Of a DNA stretch of 64,000 nt, positions 9,469 through 18,906 are shown in pieces (the stretch's first letter is position 1; the number at the start of each line of letters is the position of its first letter). Below the pieces are notes generated by a model. The model was not told where the DNA came from, searched no databases, and saw only the letters and a list, made by a program, of their open reading frames with translations. Where the stretch lies: assembly GCF_030062155.1 (NCBI RefSeq), contig NZ_CP118269.1:868001-932000 (forward strand). Reading direction: 5' to 3'. This DNA comes from Pantoea sp. Lij88 (GTDB lineage Bacteria > Pseudomonadota > Gammaproteobacteria > Enterobacterales > Enterobacteriaceae). Position numbers and translations under genes: made by a program.

Positions 9469-12400
9469 ATGAGCAAGTTTCTTGATCGATTTCGTTATTT
9501 TAAACAGCTGGCCGAGCCGTTTTCCGGTCAGCATGGCCAGACCTTAAACAGCAACCGCGACTGGGAAGATGGCTACCGCAGCCGCTGGCAGCACGATAAA
9601 GTCGTGCGCTCCACCCATGGTGTTAACTGCACCGGCTCATGCAGCTGGAAAATCTATGTGAAAAACGGTCTGGTCACCTGGGAGACCCAGCAGACCGACT
9701 ATCCGCGTACCCGTCCCGACCTGCCCAACCATGAACCGCGCGGCTGCCCACGCGGTGCCAGCTACTCCTGGTATCTCTACAGCGCTAACCGCCTGAAATA
9801 TCCGCTGATGCGCAAGAAACTGATTCAGTTGTGGCGCGACGCGAAAGCGCAGCACAGCGATCCGGTGGATGCCTGGGCATCCATCATCAGTAACCCTGAG
9901 AAAGCGAAGAGCTACAAGCAGGCGCGTGGACGTGGAGGCTTTGTCCGCTCCAGCTGGCAGGAAGTGAATGAGATGATCGCGGCCGCGAACATCTGCACCG
10001 CGAAGACCTACGGTCCTGACCGCATTATGGGATTCTCGCCGATTCCGGCGATGTCGATGGTCTCCTACGCTGCCGGCGCACGTTACCTGTCACTGATTGG
10101 TGGCACCTGCCTGAGTTTTTACGACTGGTATTGCGACCTGCCACCAGCGTCACCAATGACCTGGGGCGAGCAGACCGACGTGCCGGAGTCCGCTGACTGG
10201 TACAACTCTTCTTACATCATTGCCTGGGGCTCGAACGTGCCGCAGACCCGTACCCCGGATGCGCACTTCTTCACGGAAGTTCGCTACAAGGGGACGAAAA
10301 CCGTGGCGATCACCCCGGACTATGCCGAAGTTGCGAAGCTGTGCGACCAGTGGCTGAGTCCGAAGCAGGGCACCGACAGCGCGATGGCGCTGGCGATGGG
10401 CCACGTGATGCTGAAAGAGTTTCACCTTGATCGCGAAGTCGGCTATTTCCGCGACTACGTGCGTCGTTACACCGACATGCCGATGCTGGTCATGCTGGAA
10501 CCGCGTGAGGGCGGTTACTACGCCGCAGGCCGTCAGCTGCGCGCCAGCGATCTGGTGGATGGCCTGGGTCAGGAGAATAACCCGGAATGGAAAACCGTGG
10601 CGCTGGATCAGGCAACCGGAGAACTGATTGCGCCGCAGGGCTCTATCGGCTTCCGCTGGGGCGAAAAAGGCAAATGGAACCTGGAGCAGCGCGACGGCCT
10701 GTCACAAAAAGAAGTGGAGCTGCAGCTCAGCCTCCTCGGCAGTCACGATGAGGTGGTTGAGGTCGGTTTCCCTTACTTTGGCGGCATCACCAGCGAGCAT
10801 TTCAACAGTGTCGCGCTGGATGAGATCCTGCTGCACAAGCTGCCGGTAAAACGTCTGCAACTGGCGGATGGCAGCGAAGCGCTGGTCACCAGCGTCTACG
10901 ATCTGACCCTGGCGAACTACGGCCTGGATCGCGGTCTGGATGATGCCAACTGCGCGCAAAACTACGACGAGATCAAAGCCTACAGCCCGGCCTGGGCAGA
11001 GCAGATTACGGGCGTTTCCCGTCAGAACATCATCCGCATTGCCCGGGAGTTTGCCGAAAACGCTGAGAAAACCCGTGGCCGTTCAATGATCATTGTCGGT
11101 GCCGGTATGAACCACTGGTATCACATGGACATGAACTACCGTGGCCTGATGAACATGCTGATTTTCTGCGGCTGTGTGGGTCAGAGCGGCGGGGGCTGGG
11201 CGCACTATGTCGGTCAGGAAAAACTCCGTCCGCAGACCGGCTGGGCTCCGCTGGCCTTTGGCCTCGACTGGCAGCGTCCGCCACGTCAGATGAACAGCAC
11301 CTCTTTCTTCTATAACCACTCCAGTCAGTGGCGCTATGAAACCCTGGCCACCAGCGAACTGCTGTCACCGCTGGCGGACAAAAGCCGCTACAGCGGCAGC
11401 CTGATCGACCTTAACGTCCGTTCCGAACGCATGGGCTGGCTGCCTTCCGCGCCTCAGCTTAACGTCAACCCGCTGCACATCGCGGCGCAGGCGAAAGCCG
11501 CCGGTCAGTCACCGCTGGATTACACCGTGGAAAGCCTGAAGCAGGGCACTATGCGGTTTGCTGCTGAACAGCCGGATAATCCGCAGAACTTCCCGCGCAA
11601 CCTGTTTGTCTGGCGTTCCAACCTGCTCGGATCCTCAGGCAAGGGGCATGAGTACATGCTGAAGTACCTGCTGGGCACGGAGAATGGCATTCAGGGTAAA
11701 GATTTGGGTCAGCAGGGCCGCGTGAAACCCGAAGAGGTGGAGTGGCTGGATCAGGGTGGCGAAGGCAAGCTGGATCTGGTGGTGACACTCGACTTCCGTA
11801 TGTCGAGCACCTGCCTTTACTCTGATGTCGTGCTGCCAACCGCCACCTGGTATGAAAAAGACGATATGAATACCTCGGATATGCATCCGTTTATTCATCC
11901 GCTCTCGGCCGCCGTCGATCCGGCCTGGGATTCTAAAAGCGACTGGGAGATCTACAAAGGCATCGCCAGAGCCTTCTCCGATCTCTGCCCGGGCCATTTA
12001 GGCGTTGAAACGGATGTGGTTACGCTGCCGGTGCTGCATGACTCGCCCGCAGAACTGGCGCAGCCGTTTGAGGCGAAAGACTGGAAAAAAGGCGAGTGCG
12101 ACCTGATTCCGGGCAAAACCGCGCCACACATTATGGTGGTGGAACGCGACTATCCGGCGACCTGGGAGCGCTTTACCTCGCTGGGACCGTTGCTGGAGAC
12201 CCAGGGTAACGGCGGCAAGGGCATCAGCTGGAACACCAGCAAAGAAGTCGATTTCCTCAAACAGCTGAACTACGTCAAAGCCGATGGCCCGGCAGCGGGA
12301 CGGCCGAATATCGACACGGCGATTGATGCAGCCGAAGTGATCCTGGCGCTGGCACCGGAAACCAATGGTCAGGTGGCGGTGAAAGCCTGGCAGGCGCTGG

Positions 12401-13230
12401 GCGCGATTACCGGTCGTGACCACACGCATCTGGCGCTGAATAAAGAAGATGAGAAGATCCGCTTCCGCGATATCCAGGCGCAGCCGCGCAAGATTATCTC
12501 CAGCCCGACCTGGTCAGGGCTGGAAGATGAACATGTCTCTTACAACGCCTGTTACACCAACGTTCATGAGCTGATCCCGTGGCGTACCCTGAGCGGCCGT
12601 CAGCAGCTCTATCAGGATCATGAGTGGATGCGCGCCTTCGGTGAGAGCCTGATGGTCTATCGTCCGCCAATCGACACCCGCGCGGCGAAGCCGTTGCTGA
12701 ACAGCAATCCCAACAGTAATCCGGAGAAGGCACTGAACTTCCTGACGCCACACCAGAAGTGGGGCATTCACTCCACCTACAGCGACAACCTGCTGATGCT
12801 GACGCTGTCACGCGGCGGACCGATTGTCTGGATGAGTGAAGATGACGCCCGTGAGCTGGGCATTGTGGATAACGACTGGATCGAGGCGTTTAACGCCAAC
12901 GGTGCGCTGACCGCTCGTGCGGTCGTCAGCCAGCGCATCCCGGCCGGGATGACCATGATGTACCACGCCCAGGAACGCATCGTGAATATTCCCGGCTCGG
13001 AGATCACCCGTCAGCGCGGCGGTATCCATAACTCCGTGACGCGAACCTGTCCGAAACCGACTCATATGATCGGCGGTTATGCGCAGCTCTCCTGGGGCTT
13101 TAACTACTACGGCACCGTCGGCTCTAACCGCGATGAGTTCGTGGTGGTGAGAAAAATGAACAACGTTAACTGGTTAGACGGGGAAGGCAACGATGCCTGC
13201 CAGGGCAGCCAGCAGGAGGTAAAACCATGA
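9469..13230 (+). CDS. narG: Respiratory nitrate reductase A, alpha (catalytic) subunit NarG
   Basis: NarG reduces nitrate to nitrite at a molybdenum bis-MGD centre on the cytoplasmic face of the inner membrane. The start at 9469 (MSKFLDRFRYFKQ) follows AGGAG; upstream in-frame codons from 9382 are not part of the gene. The 1253-residue product matches E. coli NarG (1247) throughout. His50, Cys54, Cys58 and Cys93 are the ligands of the FS0 4Fe-4S cluster. The tract GGTCLSFYDWYCDLPPASP contains the aspartate that binds molybdenum. No Tat-like cleavable signal is needed; the N-terminus is the vestigial one of this family. The stop overlaps narH by 4 bp. No second FNR box is visible in the narK-narG gap. 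Confidence 0.98.
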   Translation: MSKFLDRFRYFKQLAEPFSGQHGQTLNSNRDWEDGYRSRWQHDKVVRSTHGVNCTGSCSWKIYVKNGLVTWETQQTDYPRTRPDLPNHEPRGCPRGASYSWYLYSANRLKYPLMRKKLIQLWRDAKAQHSDPVDAWASIISNPEKAKSYKQARGRGGFVRSSWQEVNEMIAAANICTAKTYGPDRIMGFSPIPAMSMVSYAAGARYLSLIGGTCLSFYDWYCDLPPASPMTWGEQTDVPESADWYNSSYIIAWGSNVPQTRTPDAHFFTEVRYKGTKTVAITPDYAEVAKLCDQWLSPKQGTDSAMALAMGHVMLKEFHLDREVGYFRDYVRRYTDMPMLVMLEPREGGYYAAGRQLRASDLVDGLGQENNPEWKTVALDQATGELIAPQGSIGFRWGEKGKWNLEQRDGLSQKEVELQLSLLGSHDEVVEVGFPYFGGITSEHFNSVALDEILLHKLPVKRLQLADGSEALVTSVYDLTLANYGLDRGLDDANCAQNYDEIKAYSPAWAEQITGVSRQNIIRIAREFAENAEKTRGRSMIIVGAGMNHWYHMDMNYRGLMNMLIFCGCVGQSGGGWAHYVGQEKLRPQTGWAPLAFGLDWQRPPRQMNSTSFFYNHSSQWRYETLATSELLSPLADKSRYSGSLIDLNVRSERMGWLPSAPQLNVNPLHIAAQAKAAGQSPLDYTVESLKQGTMRFAAEQPDNPQNFPRNLFVWRSNLLGSSGKGHEYMLKYLLGTENGIQGKDLGQQGRVKPEEVEWLDQGGEGKLDLVVTLDFRMSSTCLYSDVVLPTATWYEKDDMNTSDMHPFIHPLSAAVDPAWDSKSDWEIYKGIARAFSDLCPGHLGVETDVVTLPVLHDSPAELAQPFEAKDWKKGECDLIPGKTAPHIMVVERDYPATWERFTSLGPLLETQGNGGKGISWNTSKEVDFLKQLNYVKADGPAAGRPNIDTAIDAAEVILALAPETNGQVAVKAWQALGAITGRDHTHLALNKEDEKIRFRDIQAQPRKIISSPTWSGLEDEHVSYNACYTNVHELIPWRTLSGRQQLYQDHEWMRAFGESLMVYRPPIDTRAAKPLLNSNPNSNPEKALNFLTPHQKWGIHSTYSDNLLMLTLSRGGPIVWMSEDDARELGIVDNDWIEAFNANGALTARAVVSQRIPAGMTMMYHAQERIVNIPGSEITRQRGGIHNSVTRTCPKPTHMIGGYAQLSWGFNYYGTVGSNRDEFVVVRKMNNVNWLDGEGNDACQGSQQEVKP

Positions 13231-14771
13231 AAATTCGTTCACAGGTCGGCATGGTGCTGAACCTCGACAAATGTATCGGCTGCCACACCTGCTCGGTGAC
13301 CTGTAAAAACGTCTGGACCAGCCGCGAGGGCATGGAATACGCGTGGTTCAACAACGTCGAAAGCAAGCCTGGCGTCGGTTATCCGCACGCCTGGGAAGAT
13401 CAGCAGAAGTGGAAGGGCGGCTGGATCCGTAAAATCAACGGCAAGCTGGAGCCGCGCATGGGCAGTCGCGTCGGCCTGCTGTCGAAGATCTTCGCCAACC
13501 CGGATGTGCCTGCGCTGGATGATTACTACGAGCCGTTCGATTTTGATTATCAGCATCTGCACAATGCGCCCGCTGGCAAACATCAGCCGATTGCGCGTCC
13601 GCGCTCGCTGATCACCGGTCAGCGGATGAAAAAGATCGAAAATGGCCCGAACTGGGAAGAGATCCTCGGCGGCGAGTTTGCCAAACGCTCACAGGATAAG
13701 AACTTCGAAAACATCCAGAAGGATATTTACGGCCAGTTTGAGCACACCTTCATGATGTATCTGCCACGCCTGTGTGAGCACTGCCTCAACCCGGCATGTG
13801 TGGCGACCTGCCCGAGCGGCGCGATCTACAAGCGCGGCGAAGATGGCATCGTGCTGATTGACCAGGATAAATGTCGCGGCTGGCGGATGTGCCTCACCGG
13901 CTGTCCGTACAAGAAGATCTACTTCAACTGGAAAAGCGGCAAATCAGAAAAATGCATTTTCTGTTATCCGCGTATCGAAGCGGGCCAGCCCACCGTCTGC
14001 TCGGAAACCTGTGTCGGCCGTATCCGCTATCTCGGCGTGCTGCTGTATGACGCTGACCGCATTGAACAGGCGGCCGCCGCAGAAAACGAGAAGGATCTCT
14101 ATCAGAGCCAGCTGGATATCTTCCTTGATCCCAACGATCCGGCCGTGATCGCCCAGGCGCTGAAAGATGGCGTCGCACAGAGCGTGATCGACGCGGCCCA
14201 GCGTTCCCCGGTTTATAAAATGGCGATGGAGTGGAAGCTGGCGCTGCCGCTTCACCCTGAATACCGCACGCTGCCGATGGTCTGGTATGTGCCGCCACTG
14301 TCACCGATTCAGTCGGCGGTAGATGGCGGGGCGCTGGCGCACACCGGCGTACTGCCGGATGTGGAAAGCCTGCGTATTCCGGTTGAGTATCTGGCGAACC
14401 TGCTGACCGCAGGCGACACCGCGCCGGTGCTGCTGGCACTGAAACGCATGCTGGCGATGCGCCATTACAAACGCGCAGAAAGTGTGGACGGTGAGCATGA
14501 TATCCGGGCGCTGGAGCAGGTCGGTCTGACCGAAGCCCAGGCGCAGGAGATGTACCGCTATCTGGCGATTGCGAACTATGAAGATCGCTTTGTGGTGCCC
14601 TCAGGTCATCGCGAACTGGCGCGTGAAGCTTTCCCGGAAAGCAAAGGCTGCGGCTTTAGCTTTGGCGATGGCTGCCACGGCAGCGACAGCAAATTCAATC
14701 TGTTCAACAGCCGCCGTATTGATGCCATCGACGTCAGCAGGCAAACCACGCGTCCGGAGGATGCCTCATGA
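13227..14771 (+). CDS. narH: Respiratory nitrate reductase A, beta (iron-sulfur) subunit NarH
   Basis: NarH passes electrons from NarI to NarG through four iron-sulfur clusters. The 514-residue product begins MKIRSQVGMVLNLDKCIGCHTCSVTCKN, the first cysteine cluster. Further groups are LCEHCLNPACVATCPSGA (about residues 184-201), CRGWRMCLTGCPYKK, where a Trp replaces one cysteine and gives the 3Fe-4S cluster, and CIFCYPR ... CSETCVGR. All four clusters are intact. Its start overlaps the narG stop and its stop overlaps the narJ start, so the subunits are translationally coupled. Confidence 0.98.
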   Translation: MKIRSQVGMVLNLDKCIGCHTCSVTCKNVWTSREGMEYAWFNNVESKPGVGYPHAWEDQQKWKGGWIRKINGKLEPRMGSRVGLLSKIFANPDVPALDDYYEPFDFDYQHLHNAPAGKHQPIARPRSLITGQRMKKIENGPNWEEILGGEFAKRSQDKNFENIQKDIYGQFEHTFMMYLPRLCEHCLNPACVATCPSGAIYKRGEDGIVLIDQDKCRGWRMCLTGCPYKKIYFNWKSGKSEKCIFCYPRIEAGQPTVCSETCVGRIRYLGVLLYDADRIEQAAAAENEKDLYQSQLDIFLDPNDPAVIAQALKDGVAQSVIDAAQRSPVYKMAMEWKLALPLHPEYRTLPMVWYVPPLSPIQSAVDGGALAHTGVLPDVESLRIPVEYLANLLTAGDTAPVLLALKRMLAMRHYKRAESVDGEHDIRALEQVGLTEAQAQEMYRYLAIANYEDRFVVPSGHRELAREAFPESKGCGFSFGDGCHGSDSKFNLFNSRRIDAIDVSRQTTRPEDAS

Positions 14772-15496
14772 TGACGCTGCGTGTGCTGTCGCGCCTGCTG
14801 GATTACCCGGACGAGGCGCTGTTTACCCACTATCCCGACCTGATCGCGGCGCTGGAGGAGGCCAGCGAACTCAATCTGCAGCAGAGCGCACGGCTGGTGG
14901 GCTTCATCAATCAGCTCTGCACCCGGTCCCTGCTGGATGTGCAGGCTGACTACTGCGAGCTGTTTGATCGCGGCCGTGCCACCTCGCTGCTGCTGTTTGA
15001 ACATGTGCACGGGGAGTCCCGCGATCGCGGTCAGGCGATGGTCGATCTGCTCGAACAGTACCGGGCCGACGGTCTGGAGCTGGACAGCAAAGAGTTGCCC
15101 GATTATCTGCCGCTCTACCTGGAATATCTCGCCTGTAAAAGTGATGAGGCCGCGCGTCAGGGGCTGGAGGACATTGTGCCGATCCTGGCCTTGCTGGCCG
15201 CGCGGCTGGAAGAGCGTCAGAGTCCTTATGCTGATCTGTTCGCAGTGTTACTGACGCTGTCCGGTAGTGCGGTCGATCCTGCGGCCCTCAGGCCCCAGGT
15301 GGCGCAGGAAGCACGTGACGATACCCCGGCAGCACTCGATGCGGTCTGGGAAGAGGAGCAGATTAAATTTCTCGGCGAACAGGGCTGTGCCTCGGCGCAG
15401 CAGGCGATGCATCAGCGTCGCTTCGCCGATGCGGTCGCGCCGCAGTATCTGGATATCGCCGCGGCGACGGCGCGCACCACAGGAGAATCAGCATGA
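14768..15496 (+). CDS. narJ: Nitrate reductase maturation chaperone NarJ
   Basis: NarJ is a cytoplasmic chaperone that holds the NarGH complex while the molybdenum cofactor and FS0 cluster are inserted, then lets it dock on NarI. The 242-residue product contains [25 protein letters not shown] (read in two overlapping tracts, about residues 63-87), the hallmark of the NarJ/TorD-like family, and [13 protein letters not shown]. The C-terminus is more variable than the core. It overlaps narH by 4 bp and narI by 4 bp. It is slightly longer than E. coli NarJ (236). Confidence 0.97.
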   Translation: MMTLRVLSRLLDYPDEALFTHYPDLIAALEEASELNLQQSARLVGFINQLCTRSLLDVQADYCELFDRGRATSLLLFEHVHGESRDRGQAMVDLLEQYRADGLELDSKELPDYLPLYLEYLACKSDEAARQGLEDIVPILALLAARLEERQSPYADLFAVLLTLSGSAVDPAALRPQVAQEARDDTPAALDAVWEEEQIKFLGEQGCASAQQAMHQRRFADAVAPQYLDIAAATARTTGESA

Positions 15497-16170
15497 ATTT
15501 TATTAACACCTTCTTCTTCGATATTTATCCCTACCTGGCCGGAACGGTCTTCCTGGTGGGGAGCTGGCTGCGCTACGACTACGGGCAGTACAGCTGGCGG
15601 GCCGGTTCCAGTCAGATGCTGGACAAAAAAGGAATGCGGCTGGCCTCTAACCTGTTCCACATCGGCATCATCGGTATCTTCTTCGGCCATATCGTCGGGA
15701 TGCTGACGCCGCACTGGATGTATGAATCGTTCCTGCCGATTGATGTGAAGCAGAAGCTGGCGATGATAGCCGGTGGCCTGTTCGGTGCGATGACACTGGC
15801 GGGCGGTGCGCTGCTGCTGAAGCGCCGTCTGACCCATCCTCGGGTGCGGGCAACGAGCAGCGTCGGCGACATTCTGATCCTGACGCTGCTGGTGGCTCAG
15901 GCCACGCTGGGCCTGCTGACCATTCCGTTCTCCGCTCAGCATATGGACGGCAGTGAGATGATGAAGCTGGTGGGCTGGGCGCAGGCGGTAGTGACTTTCC
16001 ACGGTGGCGCGTCGCAGCATCTGGAAGGCGTCGCGTTTATTTACCGTGTACACATGGTGCTGGGCATGACGCTATTCCTGCTGTTCCCGTTCTGCCGCCT
16101 GGTGCATATCTGGAGCGCGCCGGTTGAGTATCTGACCCGTCGTTATCAGCTGGTGAGAAACCGCCGTTAA
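15493..16170 (+). CDS. narI: Respiratory nitrate reductase A, gamma (cytochrome b) subunit NarI
   Basis: NarI is the membrane anchor that oxidises quinol and carries two b-type haems. The 225-residue product has five transmembrane segments, beginning [20 protein letters not shown]. The haem-binding histidines lie in [15 protein letters not shown] (second helix; two His) and in the fourth and fifth helices ([21 protein letters not shown]). The C-terminus [14 protein letters not shown] faces the cytoplasm, where it contacts NarGH. It is the last gene of the unit and is followed within 10 bp by a hairpin with a short T-run. Confidence 0.98.
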   Translation: MNFINTFFFDIYPYLAGTVFLVGSWLRYDYGQYSWRAGSSQMLDKKGMRLASNLFHIGIIGIFFGHIVGMLTPHWMYESFLPIDVKQKLAMIAGGLFGAMTLAGGALLLKRRLTHPRVRATSSVGDILILTLLVAQATLGLLTIPFSAQHMDGSEMMKLVGWAQAVVTFHGGASQHLEGVAFIYRVHMVLGMTLFLLFPFCRLVHIWSAPVEYLTRRYQLVRNRR

Positions 16171-16179
16171 ACGCCGGAG

Positions 16180-16212
16180 GGCTGCGGGGGAGAGACCGTC
16201 CCGCAGCCATTT
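16180..16212 (+). terminator. Terminator of the nar operon
   Basis: GGCTGCGGG pairs perfectly with CCCGCAGCC (9 bp, ten-base loop... gagagaccgt plus one), followed by ATTTT. The T-run is short but the stem is very stable and sits just after narI. Confidence 0.7.
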
Positions 16213-16319
16213 TAAGTCACGGCTGCGTTGACGTTTTTTTAAGATTCCGGACTGTATGTCACCGCGCTGAACGACTACTATTACCGCATCTGAATTTACC
16301 CCTCGTTTATGGATAACCG

Positions 16320-17402
16320 ATGCGTCTCAAGTTAGCCCTCCTTGCGTTCATCCCGCTTCTGGCCTCCTGCAGCAGCAAACCTGAAGTTCCGACCCAGCAG
16401 AAGATGCTGGCTGCGCCACAGGGTGGTTTTTTACTGCAGCCGTCACACAGCGGACAGGCGATGTTTGGTGACTTCGCCGGTAATCCGGCAGCAGAGCAAT
16501 TTATCGATAAGATGGTGGAGAAGCATGACTTCGATCGTGAGCAGCTGCACAACATCATCGGTCAGGCTAAGCGACTGGATTATGTGTTGCGGCTGATGGA
16601 TCGTCAGGCGCCGAGCTATACGCCCTCGCCAGGCCCTAACGGAGCCTGGATTCGCTATCGCAATAAATTCATTACGCCGGATAACGTGCAAAACGGCGTG
16701 GCGTTCTGGAACCAGTATCAGGATGCGCTGCAACGTGCGCAGCAGGTCTACGGCGTGCCGCCGGAAATTATTGTCGGCATCATTGGCGTGGAAACCCGCT
16801 GGGGTCGCGTGATGGGGAAAACGCGCATTCTGGATGCGCTGGCGACCCTGTCATTTAACTATCCGCGCCGTGCCGAATACTTCAGCAGCGAGCTGGAAAC
16901 CTTCCTGCTGATGTCGCGTAAAGAGCAGGATGACCCGCTGGCGCTGAAAGGCTCTTTCGCCGGGGCGATGGGCTATGGTCAGTTTATGCCTTCCTCTTAC
17001 AATGATTACGCGGTTGATTTCAACGGCGACGGCCATGCAAACCTGTGGGATCCGGTGGATGCTATCGGCAGCGTGGCGCACTACTTCCAGAAGCACGGCT
17101 GGCGTAGCGGCGAAAATGTGGCGGTTCCGGCCAGCGGTCAGGCACCAATGCTGGAAGATGGCTTCAAAACCAGCTACAGCGTGAGCATGCTGGCGGCGTC
17201 AGGCCTGTCCCCTCAGGGCTCGCTGGACGGTAACAATCAGGTCAGTCTGCTGCGCCTCGACTTAGGCACCAGCTATCAGTACTGGTACGGCTTACCGAAT
17301 TTCTATGTCATTACCCGCTACAACCACAGTACGCATTATGCGATGGCGGTGTGGCAGCTGGGTGAGGCGGTGAGCAAGGCCCGGCAGGGCGGCCTGTTAT
17401 AA
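16320..17402 (+). CDS. mltB: Membrane-bound lytic murein transglycosylase B
   Basis: MltB cleaves the glycan strands of peptidoglycan with formation of 1,6-anhydromuramic acid. The 360-residue product (E. coli 361) starts with a lipoprotein signal, MRLKLALLAFIPLLASC, Cys17 being the lipidated residue after LAS. The catalytic glutamate is Glu158 in IIGVETRWGR, and GAMGYGQFMPSSY is the second family motif. The C-terminal part ends TRYNHSTHYAMAVWQLG, another conserved stretch. It is a single gene between the nar block and yjdM. The 149-bp gap before it must hold its promoter; I see no clear hexamers. Confidence 0.97.
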   Translation: MRLKLALLAFIPLLASCSSKPEVPTQQKMLAAPQGGFLLQPSHSGQAMFGDFAGNPAAEQFIDKMVEKHDFDREQLHNIIGQAKRLDYVLRLMDRQAPSYTPSPGPNGAWIRYRNKFITPDNVQNGVAFWNQYQDALQRAQQVYGVPPEIIVGIIGVETRWGRVMGKTRILDALATLSFNYPRRAEYFSSELETFLLMSRKEQDDPLALKGSFAGAMGYGQFMPSSYNDYAVDFNGDGHANLWDPVDAIGSVAHYFQKHGWRSGENVAVPASGQAPMLEDGFKTSYSVSMLAASGLSPQGSLDGNNQVSLLRLDLGTSYQYWYGLPNFYVITRYNHSTHYAMAVWQLGEAVSKARQGGLL

Positions 17403-17482
17403 AGGCTATCCTTGTTAACTGTAAGGTTATATGATGACGCCCTTTTTCAGGCCACACAGCCACTGATATCTCTGGAGTCGTT

Positions 17483-17818
17483 ATGTCTTTACCTGCCTGC
17501 CCAGCTTGTCACGCCGATTACACCTGGCAAGATGGTGATAATCTTAACTGCCCCTCCTGCGGCCATATCTGGACCGAAGGAGAGGGTGACAGCAGCAACG
17601 GATCGCTGGAAGTGCGTGATGCCAACGGCAATCTGCTGGCAGATGGCGACAGCGTCACGGTGATCAAAGATCTCAAGGTGAAGGGCAGCTCCTCATCGCT
17701 GAAGATCGGTACCAAAGTGAAAAGCATTCGCCTGGTGGAAGGGGACCACAACATCGATTGTAAAATCGACGGTTTTGGCCCGATGAAATTAAAATCTGAG
17801 TTCGTGAAAAAGAACTGA
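17483..17818 (+). CDS. yjdM: Zinc-ribbon protein YjdM (PhnA family)
   Basis: The 111-residue product has an N-terminal zinc ribbon with two CxxC pairs (CPAC at residues 6-9 and CPSC at 23-26) and a beta-rich C-terminal domain, [19 protein letters not shown] to the end, characteristic of the YjdM/PhnA family. E. coli YjdM lies near the phosphonate genes and was once named PhnA, but it is not needed for phosphonate breakdown and its role is unknown. Here no phn gene is nearby. The ATG follows TGGAG. The gene is a single unit with a strong terminator. Confidence 0.93.
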   Translation: MSLPACPACHADYTWQDGDNLNCPSCGHIWTEGEGDSSNGSLEVRDANGNLLADGDSVTVIKDLKVKGSSSSLKIGTKVKSIRLVEGDHNIDCKIDGFGPMKLKSEFVKKN

Positions 17819-17823
17819 GATCC

Positions 17824-17853
17824 GGGGCGCAGGGACGCGCCCCCTCTCTTTTT
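17824..17853 (+). terminator. yjdM terminator
   Basis: GGGGCGC-agggac-GCGCCCC followed by CTCTCTTTTT. The T-run touches the stop codon of the convergent aldolase gene. Confidence 0.85.
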
Positions 17854-18739
17854 AGCTGAACAGGCGATCAACTGCGGCGCACTGTTCCGCATTCAGCGTG
17901 CCACCGTAGTTACGCGATTGACTGCTTATCGAGTCATAACGTCGCGCTACGGCCGTTTTAATCGTCGTCACAAAATCATCGCCAATAGTGTAAATCGCCA
18001 TCAGCCGGCCGATCTGCTGTTGCAGACGTGTCAGCTCAGGCAGATTGCCCGTCCGCCATGCCGCCATCATCTCTGCAAAGTACTCCGGCACAATATTATT
18101 CAGGCCTGAAATCACCCCGGCGCCACCCGCCATCAGATTGGGAAGCAGGTATTCGTCATAGCCCGATAGCACGGCGAAATCACTGCGTACCTTGCGGGTC
18201 TTTTCGATCATTGCCCGGTTATGCGACAGGCAATCTACCGTATCTTTGATGCCGATAAAGTTGGGCAACTTTGCTGCCAGAGCGGCAATCAGCGCTGGCG
18301 TCAGATCGCAGCCGGTACGTGCCGGAAAGTTGTAGGCAAACCATTTTCCCCCCAGTTGCGCATCAAGCGCTTCGAAGTAGTGCATCAGCTGCTGTTGCGT
18401 CTGACCGTAATAGTAGGGCGGCAGCACCATCACCGCGTCAAAGTCATTTTTCCAGGCGGCTTCAGCCAGTTCCAGCATGTCCGGGATACAGGTCGCCGAG
18501 ACGTTCGCTACCATCTTCAGCGGTGACAGGGGTCTGGCTTCCTGAATCAGCAGTAAACGCTCCTGCTGCGTCAGTGAGGCGAACTCGCCAATGCTGCCCA
18601 TTACCAGCAGCGTGTCGATACCGGAGTCATTGAGGCGGGAAAAGTGTCGCCCGAGCGCGTCGATATCGACGGCACCCTGCGCATTGAACGGGGTGACGGT
18701 TGGGCACCAGACACCGGCAAAGGCCGATTTTTCACTCAT
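17852..18739 (-). CDS. DapA-family aldolase/dehydratase, substrate unknown
   Basis: A 295-residue (beta/alpha)8-barrel enzyme of the dihydrodipicolinate synthase/N-acetylneuraminate lyase family. The Schiff-base lysine is Lys165 (FIGIKDT) and the catalytic tyrosine is Tyr136 (YNFPARTG). True DapA has GTTGE in the substrate loop; this protein has GSIGEF (residues 48-53), so it is a paralogue acting on another 2-keto acid. The ATG follows AGGAG. It is a lone gene, divergent from tam. A sequence resembling a KdgR operator lies at -29 to -45 from the start codon, which hints at a 2-keto-3-deoxy sugar acid, such as those from pectin or hexuronates. Family: sure. Substrate: speculation. Confidence 0.88.
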   Translation of the reverse strand: MSEKSAFAGVWCPTVTPFNAQGAVDIDALGRHFSRLNDSGIDTLLVMGSIGEFASLTQQERLLLIQEARPLSPLKMVANVSATCIPDMLELAEAAWKNDFDAVMVLPPYYYGQTQQQLMHYFEALDAQLGGKWFAYNFPARTGCDLTPALIAALAAKLPNFIGIKDTVDCLSHNRAMIEKTRKVRSDFAVLSGYDEYLLPNLMAGGAGVISGLNNIVPEYFAEMMAAWRTGNLPELTRLQQQIGRLMAIYTIGDDFVTTIKTAVARRYDSISSQSRNYGGTLNAEQCAAVDRLFS

Positions 18740-18767
18740 GGCTGACTCCTGAATCGGGTGTTAAAAA

Positions 18768-18784
18768 AATGAAACGGTGTTTTA
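18768..18784 (-). promoter_or_regulatory. KdgR-like operator upstream of the aldolase gene
   Basis: AATGAAACGGTGTTTTA contains GAAA-N6-TTT with flanks matching the KdgR box (tGAAA-N6-TTTCA) except for one core base. It lies in the promoter zone of the minus-strand gene. KdgR is the IclR-family repressor of pectin and ketodeoxygluconate catabolism in the Erwiniaceae. A LacI-type operator is an alternative reading. Confidence 0.4.
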
Positions 18785-18906
18785 ACTTAATTATTCCCGC
18801 AGGTCTCTGCCAGCGTATGATTCAAAAGTGAGCAACGGGTCGCACTTTTTCGTCTTTCGTCCGTCTCAGTAAGCGGAAGCATCTGATAACTGAGTGAGAG
18901 GTCATG

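Noticed and set aside
17852..18739. Biosynthetic dihydrodipicolinate synthase (dapA)
   Set aside because: The substrate loop is GSIGEF, not GTTGE, and the genomic context has no link to lysine synthesis.
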